This document shows, piece by piece, positions 12,801-24,092 of a DNA stretch of 64,000 bases (positions are counted from its first letter, which is position 1; each line of letters opens with the position of its first letter). The stretch is from Dermacentor variabilis. Lineage: Eukaryota > Arthropoda > Arachnida > Ixodida > Ixodidae. Under the pieces are notes generated by a model that had not been told where the DNA came from, ran no database searches, and saw nothing but the letters and a program-made list of their open reading frames with translations. The position numbers and the translations under genes were made by a program. The DNA lies in the NCBI RefSeq assembly GCF_050947875.1, contig NC_134574.1:155398051-155462050 (forward strand), read 5' to 3'.

Positions 12801-12965
12801 GATGATGGCTGCAGTATATAAACGATTTTACGTGCGCTTTAGCAGCGCCGAGCCTGGGACTCCTAGAAACTTCCGGTCACGTGTCCTACCAGCCTTCTAA
12901 AGAGAAAAGCGTGCTTTCAGATTGACTCAACGTACGAAACAGCCTTTTTTCCTACGATTTCAAGC
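9884..12965. other. Anonymous sequence with poly-A runs and a TGACG-rich cluster
   Basis: No gene is recognised. A-rich runs occur at 9951-9960, 11172-11180 and 11207-11226. From about 11329 to 11376 the words cgtcac, gtgacg and ggtcac are packed closely (several ACGT cores in under 50 bp). Around 12550-12580 the word ggctgagtgtcgt occurs twice in tandem. Confidence 0.3.
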
Positions 12966-13522
12966 AAGGCTACGTTCACACTTGGTCTCGGAGCAGGCGG
13001 AAGCGGAAGAAAAATTGACAAAATCTGCCCGCCTTGGCGGAAAAACGGGCGGAAAACCAAGCGGCGAAAAAATCCGTCTCGGACCGATTTTTTCCCCACG
13101 GCGCAGCGGAAAGCGGTTCCGCTTCACCGGAAGCTGCACTAGCATGTAAACATCCGGCCGTAAAATTTAACATTTTCAGCTGTTCATTGTCTATATTTAG
13201 GAAAAGCAACTAGCTAAAACTATCGAAACTATGTCTTGTTTACCTTCCATGGTAGACGAAAGTTAAGAATATGACACGCGCAGTTGCGCGAAATGATAGC
13301 TTTTAGTAACTGATGGGTCAATGTATGTCTTGAAATAGTGTGATGAACAGCGCCACCACGCGGACGAACGTACGCGAACTAGGTGGATGCGGGCGAAAGC
13401 GGCAGTGGTTTCTGCTGCAGTGGCGAAACAAATGTAAACATCTTGTACATGCGCGGAAAAGATTTTCCGGCCGCTTTGGCTTTTCCGCCCGCTTGCCGTT
13501 TCCCAAGTGTGAACGTAGCCTT
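12966..13522. mobile_element. Non-autonomous DNA transposon with perfect 20-bp terminal inverted repeats
   Basis: The left end aaggctacgttcacacttgg (12966-12985) is the exact reverse complement of 13503-13522. Similarity continues inwards: both ends carry GGCGGAAAA-type and CCAAGCGGC-type words in inverted order (about 13030-13070 and 13455-13490). The inner 300 bp has no transposase frame, so this is a MITE-like element of about 557 bp. I could not identify a confident target-site duplication. The superfamily is open; the GGCTACGTTCACAC-type terminus would suit a PIF/Harbinger-like family but does not prove it. Confidence 0.75.
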
Positions 13523-16500
13523 ACATAAAGGGTATCATGCCTCAAGCAAATATATCTATAATTTTCCGAGTAATGTACCGTGAAATTTATTTGTAAATTT
13601 GTGAACTGCTGTAGAGGAAAACTGTTCAAGATCTGCGTCCCATTTTCATATTTCGCGTGCTTTCTTCAGTGCCGGGTAAAGAGAACTTCGTAAGAGATAA
13701 CGCAATGAAAGCGACTTCACTTGGTGTTTCTAACCACACTCTACAACCTTTCTAATACGACCTCCGCTCCAAAACTATTAGTTTATCCTTTTCATTACTA
13801 AACATGACTAAACTTGTTCGACAAAAATGGTGGGCGACCCTAATCATTAAATTAGGTGTCTCTTAGTGGCACTCGCGCCTCGGCGTTGGTGTTCTTCAGG
13901 TTAAGCCAACGAACATCTTTCCCCTGGCACGATTTGCGGGCGAGGAGTGAGGGAGGGCGAGGATGAATCGCAGCGCGCGCCACCTGGTAGTGTGTAGCCC
14001 CCTAGCGAGTGGCGCACGAAGCGGGCCTTACGCACCCTCTCCGGTGCTGACGTCAGAGCATGTAACGAGCGCGCGCGCGCAGCTATTGCGAGCAAGCGAA
14101 CGAGTGAGCAGGTGAGCGCCGAGAGAGGAGAAGCGAGAGAGGGGGAGTGACGTCACATCCGCTCTGTTAGGCAGATGTTGAGTCTTTGCCAGGCAACTGT
14201 TTTCCATTAATTAGGCGGTTGAATATCACGCCACCTTCTTGAGTGTGACGTCACTAGTAACGTCATTACTTCGGCTTTATAGTTCCGGGTTTCGAGGAAT
14301 TTCGCCAAAGTCATGCTCACGTGGCGGGTCTCTATAAAGTCTACGATTCTGTGATTTGGGGTGCGGTAATCAGTGATTTCTAATTAGTTCTAATTATTGC
14401 AGCCACTTCAGTAACTCAACTTGCAATTAAACTTGAGCTCTGATATCATACATATATATAATGAAACCCATGAATTTTCTACTGTACTATTTCTTTTTTT
14501 TTCTCATTTATTTCGAATTTCCTCCCCGGTCGTCTCAAGAGCTGAACGGGAAGTGCTGCGCGAGAAACAAGAGTGTCATTCGATGCTCGCGCCACTAATA
14601 ACTCAAGACAACTACGAGCAATTCGCTATTGGCCTCTTAACCTGTACCACTTCATGTGCAAAGTTTGCTTCAAGTTACATGAAACACACGTTATAGACGA
14701 GATACGCGTCATCATTTTGTTGGTTGTAATATCACGTCAGTTCTTTCTTCTCTTTTGGGGGGGGGAGGAGGAATCAAGGGGGGGGAGAAGGAATCAAGTC
14801 CCGTCTGCGCTATTCGAATGGTAGCATAGGCTGCACTCAAGGAGGGTGTGGGTCATGTTTGGAACAAAGTACTGAATATATTGCCTTGATTTCCGATTGC
14901 CTTGAATATATTGAATATACTGAATATATTTCCTATCTCCTATTGCCTTGAATATATTGCCTTGATTTGGGAGGGGGGGGGTCGTAATATCCTTAATAAA
15001 ATTTGTTGTTCCATTTTGCTACCAAAAAATGCTTCATTTCACGACGGATGCATCCTATAAATGGCATGCTTAAACCACGATTATAAGTGCCTCAAAAGTT
15101 GCGCCAAAATTACACCCCCACGTATAAAATATTGACACGGCTTCATAGCGATTTGACACAGTCCAAGCTTCTTCAAAAGTGCTAGAAACTTGCAAAACGT
15201 TGTTGCTCTCACGATTGAGGATGTGGGCTTCATATAATTTATTTTAGCTTTTTAAAATTCTCGATATTCGCCGAAAACGACATTGCTGTCCGTTGGCGGC
15301 AGCGCGCTTGTTTTGGCAGTGTTATTAATCAGTTTAAATTATCAAAAATTAGGTGACTATAACACAAGATACATCGCAAATAAATGCCGGGTAATGAAAT
15401 GACGCAGAAAATTATGTCCCTGGCGCATTTTGGGCTCGATGGTCCAAAACTTGACCCTTGAGCGAGCGCAATTTCTCTTGGAAACACTGTTCTTGCTCAC
15501 AAAAGGAATATCTCCGCAACTAACGAACTCTTTGCTGCGATATCTTGCTTAATTGCTGTAATGTATCCAATTCACTAAAATATATAGGTTAACTCGAGAA
15601 GACCTTTTTAAATAAACATAGCTATTGACGAATTGCACTTCAATATTGCAGTTTCAATGTTGAATAAGTAATTTTGAAGGAAATTCTTAAGTGGAATGTT
15701 GTTGTTTAGTCAAACGCCCACATTGTGAATAATATTGGTAGAAGTCTCAACTCTCGAAGTGCATTAGTTATTTCTTAAATGCTCTTCGACCGAAGTACAG
15801 AAACGAATAGATACAAATACCTAAAATTCTAATACTTCTCAATATTTTAAAAGAAAACTTAATATGGATGATGAAAAATGTTTTTATAAACACATGTAAA
15901 TTTAATACTTTTTTATTCAAAGGATGTTCAGAAAATCACTAAAATATCTGACCTTTCGTGTGTGCCTACCTACAAGAAAAAAAGTCAGCAAATACGAACA
16001 AACAAATTGTTGTATGACACGTGTTCTGACTGTTTGCCGAAAACGTTTTTTTTTCCAAAATATGTGTCGTAACGTTATTACAAAGAAACTTCAAAACACG
16101 TGCAAAAGCGTATGCATGTTCTTCTGTTAATGTTTCCTGTCTCGTCCATTAAAACAAATAAATATATTTGCTGTTTTTATCCATTTTTGTATCTGAATGC
16201 TGGTACAGAGCGAAATACTAAAACTGGAGCTAACACTAACTGAAGGGGGACACCAGGTTATTTCGATTTGTCACTCCCTTTAAAGTCCTACCTCAGACCT
16301 GATCAAAACGGCGTGACCCTATGAAAATTGCGTTCGAAGCCTCGTCCATCCCGCTTTAGTGTCCCTTAAAAATTCCAGAGCACTTGTGCTGCTAACGCGG
16401 ATTTCGCATCGTGCCGAGATATTGTCCAGCTTCCATGGGCGGTGATGGAAGCGTTAACTGCTCAGCGTGCGAGATAAGGAACAGACGTTTAAAAATATTG

Positions 16501-16894
16501 GTAAAAGAAAGAAAGTAGGGTAGAGATGGAGCCGAGGTCGTTACAGGCATGGGTAACTCAATAGTGTAAATATGGAAGTTTTGTTGAAGAGAAACATATA
16601 GATGCACAAAATGCTTGGTTGCAATAGATGTTATAAAACTTGCTTACGACAAGCTGGCTAAAGGAGGCTCATCGTCACCGCCCTGTTTCAAAGGGAAATG
16701 CCATTAGAAATCATCGTGTTTATGTACCTTGGGGCTATATGCAATTTTCTCTAGGTTACTCAACTTTCAAATGGCCTCATGGGGTGACAATATTCTTATT
16801 TGAAAATATTTTGGACGAAAGTTTCAAGAGAATCTGATGTTTGAGCAAAACGTGTGCGACGAATCTTCACTTGCATGGAATTCACTCCAAGTAA
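13523..16894. other. Anonymous sequence: GC-rich patch, G-rich run, AT-rich block
   Basis: No gene is recognised. At 13920-14160 the DNA is GC-rich, with gcgcgcgcgcgc and three gacgtca sites nearby. At 14757-14788 there are two runs of eight or more G. Between 14877 and 14966 the words gattgccttgaatatatt and ttgaatatactgaatatat repeat irregularly. From 15000 to 16200 the sequence is AT-rich with no readable frame longer than 68 codons. Confidence 0.3.
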
Positions 16895-17233
16895 CCCAGG
16901 TAGCACAAAAGAGATACGTAACGTTTTCGTAGCGTTTATCCAAGACGATAAAAACGGGTTAAAGAAGACACGAATGAGAGAACTTCGGCGGGAAAACGTC
17001 GGATATCTCTGCTAATGTCCGGCTTAATTGCTTTCTTGAGACGATCTAGAACAGGTCTGCAAGACGTATTCGAAAAGCTGGTCTAGAAATAGGATTGGGA
17101 AAGACACAAGTAATCCCTTTGCCAAAACTATTCGTAACCAATTTCTAAACGTTTTTAGGACGTTATCAAAAAGCTGGTCTAGAAGCGGTCTTGAAAGGTT
17201 TACGATCATCTGAAGCTAATTTTCGCGGGTGAC

Positions 17234-17397
17234 GGGCGCGATGAGACATCGTTGTTCAAAACACGCGTTTAGTTTCGCCTCACGCGACTGGCCTATGCCG
17301 CGCAGACGTCGTCAGCCGCACCCGTTGGCACGGCCCAGGCCAATCGCGTGAGGTGAAACTGATCGGGTGTTTCGAACAACGATCTCCAATCGCGCCC
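17234..17397. repeat. Foldback element with arms of about 60 bp
   Basis: The left arm (17234-17294) carries gggcgcgatgagacatcgtt, then a cacgcg word and a cctcacgcgactggcc word. The right arm (17337-17397) carries the same words inverted: ggccaatcgcgtgagg, cgggtg, then aacgatctccaatcgcgccc. The match is imperfect, roughly 85% by eye. It looks like a small foldback MITE. Confidence 0.65.
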
Positions 17398-17659
17398 CAG
17401 ATGAGTAGAAGCGTCCGTGTTGACTGTAAGAGCCATGGCGCAGTGCCAAGCACTGTTCCCCGCATGGCCGGCGCATCGTCTACCAAGTCGCACGAAAATG
17501 AGCCTGTTAGGAATAAGAAATCCTTAATACCGCCTTTAGTAAGCTACGATGCTTACAACCACAATGGGAATGACATCCTGCAAAGAACAAATGGCCACGT
17601 CTTGGCAGGTGGCCAGACCAAGCCCTTCATGCCAAGAGTGCATGAAATGAGAACATTGT

Positions 17660-17690
17660 GACAAAGCAAGAACACTTTATTAAAATGTAA
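17660..17690 (-). promoter_or_regulatory. Candidate minus-strand polyadenylation signal
   Basis: On the minus strand the sequence reads acattttaataaagtgttcttgc, that is, an AATAAA with a GT-rich stretch after it. The 1.1 kb upstream on that strand (17690-18800) is A/T-rich without a long frame and could be a 3' UTR of an unidentified transcript or element. The assignment rests on this signal alone. Confidence 0.25.
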
Positions 17691-18627
17691 TGCTTATGCA
17701 AGGTTCGAACAAACTATGTGAGAAATGCAAATAGAAATAAAACTACATCAACAGTGACAAAAGTGCAGAAAGGATTCGTAATGAACTCGAAAGTGAACAT
17801 TCACTAGCACATAAACAAAATTCGAAGTACACATACAAAAATGAACAGAGAAACCTGGAGTGTACTAAAGTGTCTAATTTATCATAGTAAAGTGCGCGTG
17901 CTATTAGATGGACTAGAGTTATGCAGAAGTGACATCGGAGCGAATGGAAGAAGTAGACTGAAAAATGCCAGAGTATGAATTGGATGGTAACTGCCTCCAA
18001 GCAATGTTACCAATCATCTAGAAGCTTGAAAAGAGCACAAAAAGAAATACCACCGCATACCATCATAAAACAATCCTGTGACAGAAATAAAAAAAAATGG
18101 GAACAATGCAAAATTGGAAATATTGCCTTTAGGATATATCAAAGAAGGTAATGGCGAGAAAAAAATAACCATACAACAAAAAAAGCAATCAAGTGAAATT
18201 AGTACAGAATACTTAAACGGGGGATTCAGTGTAACAATTAAGTGAACACTACTGTAGTACAGCGAACGATGAGACAGTAATGCTGCATCTTGCCACTCCA
18301 GAACGTGAGAAATAAATGTGCAAGCCTCATATTAGAAACTTACATAAACATGGAAATAAACTGGAATGCACTGGAAGCTGCATTTGTGTAACAAAGGAAG
18401 CAATGGTCATAATAAATAGTGTTTTATCTAAAAAGCCCTTTGCAAGAGGCAAAGTTGTACCTCTCTGGCAAAAACAAAGTTGCAACGAATAATTTGCAAG
18501 CCAGCAAATACAATAATTAGCACACTGACATGTCCCACTTTGCGCACATCTCCAGTCTCCTAAAGTAAAAAAAAAGCACTCTGAATGAGAAAAACGTTTA
18601 ACACATGTAGCCCAGAGCAAATTCTTT

Positions 18628-18760
18628 GCCAGTTCACTCACACTTTCACATCCAAAAACATTTGCCACAAAGTCCAGGCACAGTTCCACTGATGTTTACC
18701 AATTCACCCCCACTTTCACGTCCAAAAATATTTGGCACAGTCCAGGCAGAGCTTCATAGA
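18628..18760. repeat. Tandem pair of a 63-bp unit
   Basis: ttgccagttcactcacactt (18628 onwards) and ttaccaattcacccccactt (about 18698 onwards) open two adjacent units. Both continue tccaaaaa.atttg.cac...agtccaggca. The copies differ at about ten positions. Confidence 0.7.
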
Positions 18761-19078
18761 TAAACAGCTTGAGAGCATCCTACTGATTATTGTGCAGTCC
18801 CGCTGCTGAAAATAGAACTGCCGCACATGCTGGTAGTGGTTTCAATGTAGACACACGTACTTGCTGCCCTGGACAGGTATGCTCAGATATCTGCACTTCC
18901 ATTTTGTCGAAGTAGACTCATTGATGCACTACGCTGGTAATTGAAATATTTTGAATGCACAAGTATTGGCTTCACCAGAAAGACTTGCCCACATACCACC
19001 ACTGGCATATATATGCACTTGCTCTTCACCCAGTAGCATTGAACTTAAAGTGTTCCCTATGTGGGAGCCATGTGTAAA

Positions 19079-19244
19079 ACCGGTGTCACACGACCACTCT
19101 CGATCGCGATCAAGCCCGATCCGGATCGAAATTATCGATGTGACTGGCTCACTCTCGTAGCTTGCGCAGAGGAGCCATCACGACCGAGAAATTCGATTTG
19201 TAACGGACTGGATAGCGGCTAAAAGAGCCCCGTGTGAAACCGGT
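19079..19244. mobile_element. Candidate 166-bp MITE with accggt..cacacg ends
   Basis: The left end accggtgtcacacg (19079-19092) and the right end cgtgtgaaaccggt (19231-19244) are inverted repeats with one mismatch in 14. The inside contains gatcgcgatc and ccgatccggatcg palindromic words and no frame. There is no certain target-site duplication. Confidence 0.45.
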
Positions 19245-19879
19245 ACCAAATAATGCACAGACGTACGCTAGGAAAATGTGTTGCACAAGGACAAAGAACT
19301 GCGACATGCCCTGTTGTGCGAAGCGCGCGAACAGAACACATGTATATATATATTTAAAAAAACTGCGAGAGCGCTTCGCGAGCTCCATGCGCACACATGG
19401 CACCCGCACGAACTCGGCAGGCCGCCGTAAAGCGCGAAGGGCGCACAGCGTACATTTCGACACATTTCCCAAACTGCAAACAATCGTACTACCTAAAGCA
19501 TACAAGTTATTTTATACCAAGAGCATACTCGACTCACGTATGCAGTATGCACAAGCGAGTTATGCAGCGTACATGCTGTATCCATTCGCCAAATAGTAAA
19601 ATTGACAACAAGCACAAAGCTACAAGGGACTCAATACATTACTACCATTTGAGGCGTCAAATAAAATCGAATTTGGCCGTTTCATATATTGGACACAATA
19701 TATGGACACATGTGGTACACGGTAATACCATGAAATACCCATCACGTGGGTAAAGGGGGCGAAAACACAATCGAGAACCTGAAGCGCAAACGATAAAAGC
19801 ACGGTATGGTGCACGCAAAATTCTGTCAGTGCGCTGTAGCGCGAGGGAAGAAAATAGGGTGAGCACTTGACCTCACCTT

Positions 19880-20194
19880 TTGGGATACCGCACTAGTAGT
19901 GAATCATTAAAAAAAAGCCTGTTTGAACCAGTTCCCTTGTCTGCAACACTCTTGCTAAACGGGAGACTAAAATACCACGATGATGGCTCTATTGCGGAGA
20001 TCGGCAAGGTGCGCACAGACAGAAATTTTGCCGCCTTTCTTCGCATTCTGCAAAATGCTTTCTTGTTAGGATCACGCATAGCGGCCGACCCCGACGCTAG
20101 GGACACACAGGCACGATTTCGTCCCTCTAACTTTCGTCCTTATACTGCCCTTAACGCCTTAATTACAGCGTCAGTGAAAAGGCGCCTCACATAA
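19880..20194 (+). other. Unassigned open frame of 104 codons
   Basis: An open stretch reads LLLNGRLKYHDDGSIAEIGK and further FLRILQNAFLLGSRIAADPD. The composition is protein-like, but the frame begins at a non-ATG codon and I recognise no domain. The opposite strand is also open over 19873-20106. It could be a piece of a transposon ORF or an exon fragment captured by the surrounding element. Confidence 0.2.
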
Positions 20195-20244
20195 CATGAC
20201 AGTGAACTTGAAGAGCTGATTAGTGCCCTCCACTCCGCGCCCTC

Positions 20245-20897
20245 CAATTGAAAACACTACTGATTTCCAAATTAATCTACACAAACAGATCGCACAACCC
20301 AAACTAATCACAGAACGTCGTTTTCTTGACGGCAAAACCCTGCAACACTTACATGACAAAGGGCAGCGGCAGCACATTCAGAACAGCCGCTATCATACCA
20401 CAGCGCAATGCAAGTGCGATAACGTTATTATGCCCGGCTCAAACAGATCGCACAACTCAAACTAATCACAGAATGTCGTTTTCTTGACAGCAAAGCACTG
20501 CAACACTTACATGACAAAGGGCAGCGGCAGCACATTCAGAACAGTCGCAAACAGACCATAGTGCCATGCGAGTGCGATAACGTAACTATGCCCGGCTTCA
20601 CGAATAACGTGGCCGCCTTGATCAAATAACAATTGAAAACACTACTGATTTCCAAATTAAAACCACACAAACATATCGCACAACCCAAACTGATCACAGA
20701 ATATCGTTTTCTTGACAGCAAAACACTGCAACACTTACATAGCAAAGGGCAGCGGCAGCACGTTCAGAACAGCCGCAAACACACCACAGCGCAATGCGAA
20801 TGCGGTGACGTGACGACGCCATGACGACGCGACTATGCCCCGGCTCGCCCGGCTGCCCGGCATCACGAATCACGTGGCCACCTTGGTCACATGATTT
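20245..20897. repeat. Three imperfect tandem units sharing a 150-bp core
   Basis: The core (from aaacagatcgcacaac to gtgcgataacg) starts at 20283, 20441 and 20669. Unit 1 (20245-20438) has the leader caattgaaaacactactgat but no tail. Unit 2 (20439-20627) has the tail cacgaataacgtggcc but no leader. Unit 3 (20630-20897) has both. The complete unit is therefore leader-core-tail of about 265 bp, and the first two copies are complementary deletions of it. Confidence 0.8.
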
Positions 20898-21015
20898 GAC
20901 GACGGTATCGCCACCTTGCGCAAGGTTGGATCGCGTTGATGGGTTGTTGAATATTGTAGAAGCCGCTAAAGAGGCTGACGCGCCGTGGCGTGGCGGTGGC
21001 GTTTTGAGTCGTTTG

Positions 21016-21094
21016 CAAAACGTATTCACCCCTCGTTTTTAAGCTGTCTGGCTTCCAACGTTATCAAAACGTATTCACCCCTCGTTTTTAAGCT
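21016..21094. repeat. Two direct copies of a 30-bp word, period 49
   Basis: The word beginning caaaacgtattcacccctcg and ending tttttaagct occurs at 21016-21045 and 21065-21094. The bases after it are also similar (gtctggcttccaacg and atcttgtttggaacg). They lie just inside the right end of the possible 4.3-kb element. Confidence 0.85.
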
Positions 21095-21197
21095 ATCTTG
21101 TTTGGAACGTCTTTGATGCGTCGATTTTGGTCAAAAATCCATTTCAGACGTTGAATCCCTTAATACGACGTTTTCAAGACTTTGTGTGCTACCTGGG

Positions 21198-21350
21198 AAA
21201 CCTTGCCCCCTTTCGGGCGCTTATCTGGTCCCCATACAATAATCGTCGTATATCTCACGTGCCTTTTCTTTCTTTAACGATGCGCGCCCAGCACTTTCGG
21301 GTCACTCACGGCATGCGAGTTATCAGCGTGACATAGTGTTCTTGACATGA
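21198..21350. repeat. Dispersed repeat, first copy (partner at 34610-34790)
   Basis: Shared blocks are caataatcgtc, tttctttaacgatgcgcgccc and cggcatgcgagttatcagcg, ending near gtgacatagtgttcttgac. The 34.7-kb copy has the same blocks in the same order. The function is unknown. Confidence 0.7.
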
Positions 21351-21914
21351 AAATAGTGAGTACAAAGCGTTAAAAGAAATACATGCAAGATAGAGCACGA
21401 ATATTGTTTGCAGCCAAGATAAGCGCCGAATGGTGAAAGAAATCACCACCCAAGCACTCCGTAGAGATGGTTAACCAGCGAAGCTAAAACGTGCGGCCCC
21501 GGTGTTTATCACTGGGTTAATTCCGACGGTTCATATAACGACGACTTGGTAGGCTGCCGTATCCTCGGTGCGCAGTTGCTGTTTGCACTCGGCTGCATGA
21601 GCCTGTTCTTGTGACAGGGCTGCAGCATCGGCACGGCTTAGACGAGCTCGTTCCCGGCTCTGCTAGTGGTGTTGCTGATCAAAAGCTGCCTGCTCCTCAG
21701 GAGTACGTGTGACGGGTGGCCTACCAATTTCGAAGCAGGAAAGAAACTGTTGCGTGCGCGCTCGGCTGCGACAGAGAGCAATGACGTCGCCACTGGCACA
21801 GCCAATCGCGCGCCTCTCTTTCTACTTTTTGTTTCACCCATGCACATGGGGTTGCGCCGCAGGAGCTTTCGGCGTACAGGTGACAGACGGACGGACGAAT
21901 CGGCTAGCCATATA

Positions 21915-22989
21915 CATCATCATCATCATAAGCCTCGCTACGCCCACTGCAGGACAAAGGCCTCTCCCATACTTCTCCACCTACCCCAGTCATGTGCTAA
22001 TTGTGGCCATGTTGTCCCTGCAAATATCTTAATCTCATCCGTCCACCTAACTTTCTGCCGCCCCCTGCTACGCTTCCATTCTCTTGGAATTCGGTCCGTA
22101 ACCCTTAATGACCACCGGTTATCTTCCCTCCCCATTACATGCCCTGCTCATGCCCATTTCCTTTCTTGATTTCAACTAAGATGTCATTAACTCGCGTTTG
22201 TTCCCTCATCCAATCTGCTCTCTTCTTATCCCTTAACGTTACACACATCGTTCTTCTTTCCATAGCTCGTTGCGTCGTCCTCAATTTCAGTAGAACCCGT
22301 TTCGTAAGCCTCCAGGTTTCTGCCCCGTACGTGAGCACTGGTAAGACACAGCTGTTATGCACTTTTCTCTTGAGGGATAATGGCAACCTGCTGTTCATGA
22401 TCTGAGAATGCCTGCCAAACGCACCCCAGTCCATTCTTATTCTTCTGATTATTTCAGTCTCATGATCCGGATGCGCGATCACTACCTATCCTAAGTAGAT
22501 GTATTATCTTACCACTTCCAGTGCCTCGCTACCTATCGTAAACTGCTGTTCTCTTCCGAGACTGTTAAACATTACTTTAGTTTTCTGCAGATTAATTTTT
22601 AGACCCACCCTTCGGCTTTGCCTCTCCAGGTCAGTGAGCATGCATTGCAATTGGTCCGCTGAGTTACTAAGCAAGGCAATATCATCATCGAATCACAAGT
22701 TACTAAGGTACTCTCCATTAACTCTTATCCCCAATTCTTCCCAATCCTGCAGGTCTGTGAATACCTCCTGTAAACATGCTGTGGATGGCATTGGAGAGAT
22801 CGTATCTCCCGGCCTGACGCCCTCCTTTATTGGGATTTTGTCGCTTTCTTTATGGAGGACCACGGTGGCTGTGGAGCCGCTATAGATATCTTTATTTTTA
22901 CATACGGCTCGTCTACACCCTGACTCTGTATTGCCTGCATGACCGCGGAGGTTTCGACTGAATCGCACGCTTTCTCGTAATTAATTAAA

Positions 22990-23032
<43 letters not shown>

Positions 23033-23272
23033 GTTTGTTATATTCCGCACATTGCTCTATCACCTGATTGATAGTGTGAATATGGTGCATTGTTGTGTAG
23101 CCTTTGCGAACTCTTGCCTGGTGCTTTGGTTGACAGAAGTCTAAGGTGTTTTTGATTCTATTTGCGATTACCTTAGTAAATACTTTGTAGACAACGGACA
23201 GTAAGCTGATCGGTCTGTAATTTTTCAAGTCTTTGGCGTCCCGTTTCTTATGGATTAAGATTATGTTGGCGT
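21915..23272 (-). pseudogene. RTE-type LINE remnant: reverse transcriptase and C-terminal domain
   Basis: The minus-strand conceptual protein starts near 23272 with NIILIHKKRDAKDLKNYRPI. It continues SLLSVVYKVFTKVIANRI (finger motifs), then NYEKACDSV (motif A region), ESDKIPIKEGVRPGDTISP (motif B), FDDDIA (motif C, normally FADDIA) and YGAETWRL with RTTQRAMERR (thumb and C-terminal region). It ends ADWMREQTRVNDILVEIKK, then WSLRVTDRIPREWKRSRGRQ. The 3' end at 21915 is a CAT-rich tail, as in RTE elements, which end in short tandem repeats. It is 5'-truncated, lacks the endonuclease and is broken by stops, frameshifts and an inserted (AT)n array. Motif A reads NYEKACD where the usual form is DYEKAFD, so the first catalytic aspartate is lost. 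Confidence 0.9.
22994..23029. repeat. (AT)n array inside the LINE reverse transcriptase
   Basis: A 36-bp AT dinucleotide array lies just upstream of the motif A codons on the minus strand. It replaces the few residues normally found before NYEKA and reads as alternating Tyr-Ile. Confidence 0.95.
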
Positions 23273-23857
23273 TCCGGGCTCGCTGTAAAAATCTTTTTAA
23301 CGGTTTATCCCAAAAGCAACGCCCTGTATTCGCCGCGACGGGTATCCATATGTCACGGGTAACGTTTCATTGCATGCGGACTTACGACAAAACATTTGTG
23401 TCCCGTGCTTTTATGTCCGGTGCATGAGCACCTGCGTCCTTGAAGCGTGTTCAGCTTACGATCGTTGTGCTATTCGTTTCTCAAGGCGGCAGTGTGGGCA
23501 AGACGGCCATAAAATTTCTCATATAAATGATAACGCGCTTATGTAGCACTCGGACAGATAAGGCGGGCTTTGAAGCTACAATACGTATGCTGTATACATA
23601 TGTTCACTTTTACAGTCGTAACCTATTAAAGCAGGTATGTTACGTCGAAGCCGTCCGACTCTGGCATGAAAAACGTAAGGCGATCGCGGTGCCGTTCACA
23701 AGGAGACGAAGAGATCGTGAGCGAAGGCGGCAGAAGCACCGTAAAGTGTTTTAAAGGTACGGCGACAGAGAATGACGCGCCGCTGTTAAGTCAGTCTTCC
23801 AATATCTTGATTTACGCGGGACTGCTCTTGTTGGCAGGTCGGCAGTCGTTTTGAAAT
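23273..23857. other. Anonymous sequence
   Basis: No gene is recognised. The LINE homology stops near 23272 and the SINE begins at 23858. Confidence 0.3.
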
Positions 23858-24087
23858 AACTAAATTCTGGGTTTTCACGTGCCAAAGCCACGATAGGCAC
23901 ACCGTACAGGAGGGGGGAGCTCCGAAATAATTTCGACCACCTGGCCTTCTCGAGCGTGCACCCAATGCACGGGCTTTCTTGAATTTCGCCCCCATCGACA
24001 CGCGGCCGCCGCGGCCGAGATTTGTTCTCGCGACCTCGTGCTTAGCAGCGCAACGCCAAAGCCACTGATGAGCAACCACGGTGGGTG
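23858..24087 (-). mobile_element. tRNA-related tick SINE, copy 5
   Basis: This is a diverged full-length copy on the minus strand. It has a head with ggcgttgcgctgctaagcac, a GCGGCCGCGTGTCGATGGGG block and a ggctttggcacgtgaaaacc tail. It lies directly next to the coding-like fragment at 24093-24303. Confidence 0.8.
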
Positions 24088-24092
24088 GCAAT

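Larger units (their letters stand above)
16895..21197. mobile_element. Possible 4.3-kb element bounded by CCCAGGTAGCAC inverted repeats
   Basis: cccaggtagcac at 16895-16906 is the exact reverse complement of 21186-21197, and the next base also matches. Both ends continue into subterminal sequence rich in aaaacg/cgtttt words: cgtaacgttttcgtagcgttt on the left, and two 30-bp direct repeats of caaaacgtattcacccctcg on the right. Such repeated subterminal words are common in DNA transposons. Against this, 12-13 bp inverted matches can arise by chance in a window this size and I see no clear target-site duplication. No transposase is recognised inside. Confidence 0.35.

Noticed and set aside
21666..22169. 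167-codon plus-strand frame
   Set aside because: Its second half is the antisense of the RTE LINE C-terminal region, and the first half shows no domain.
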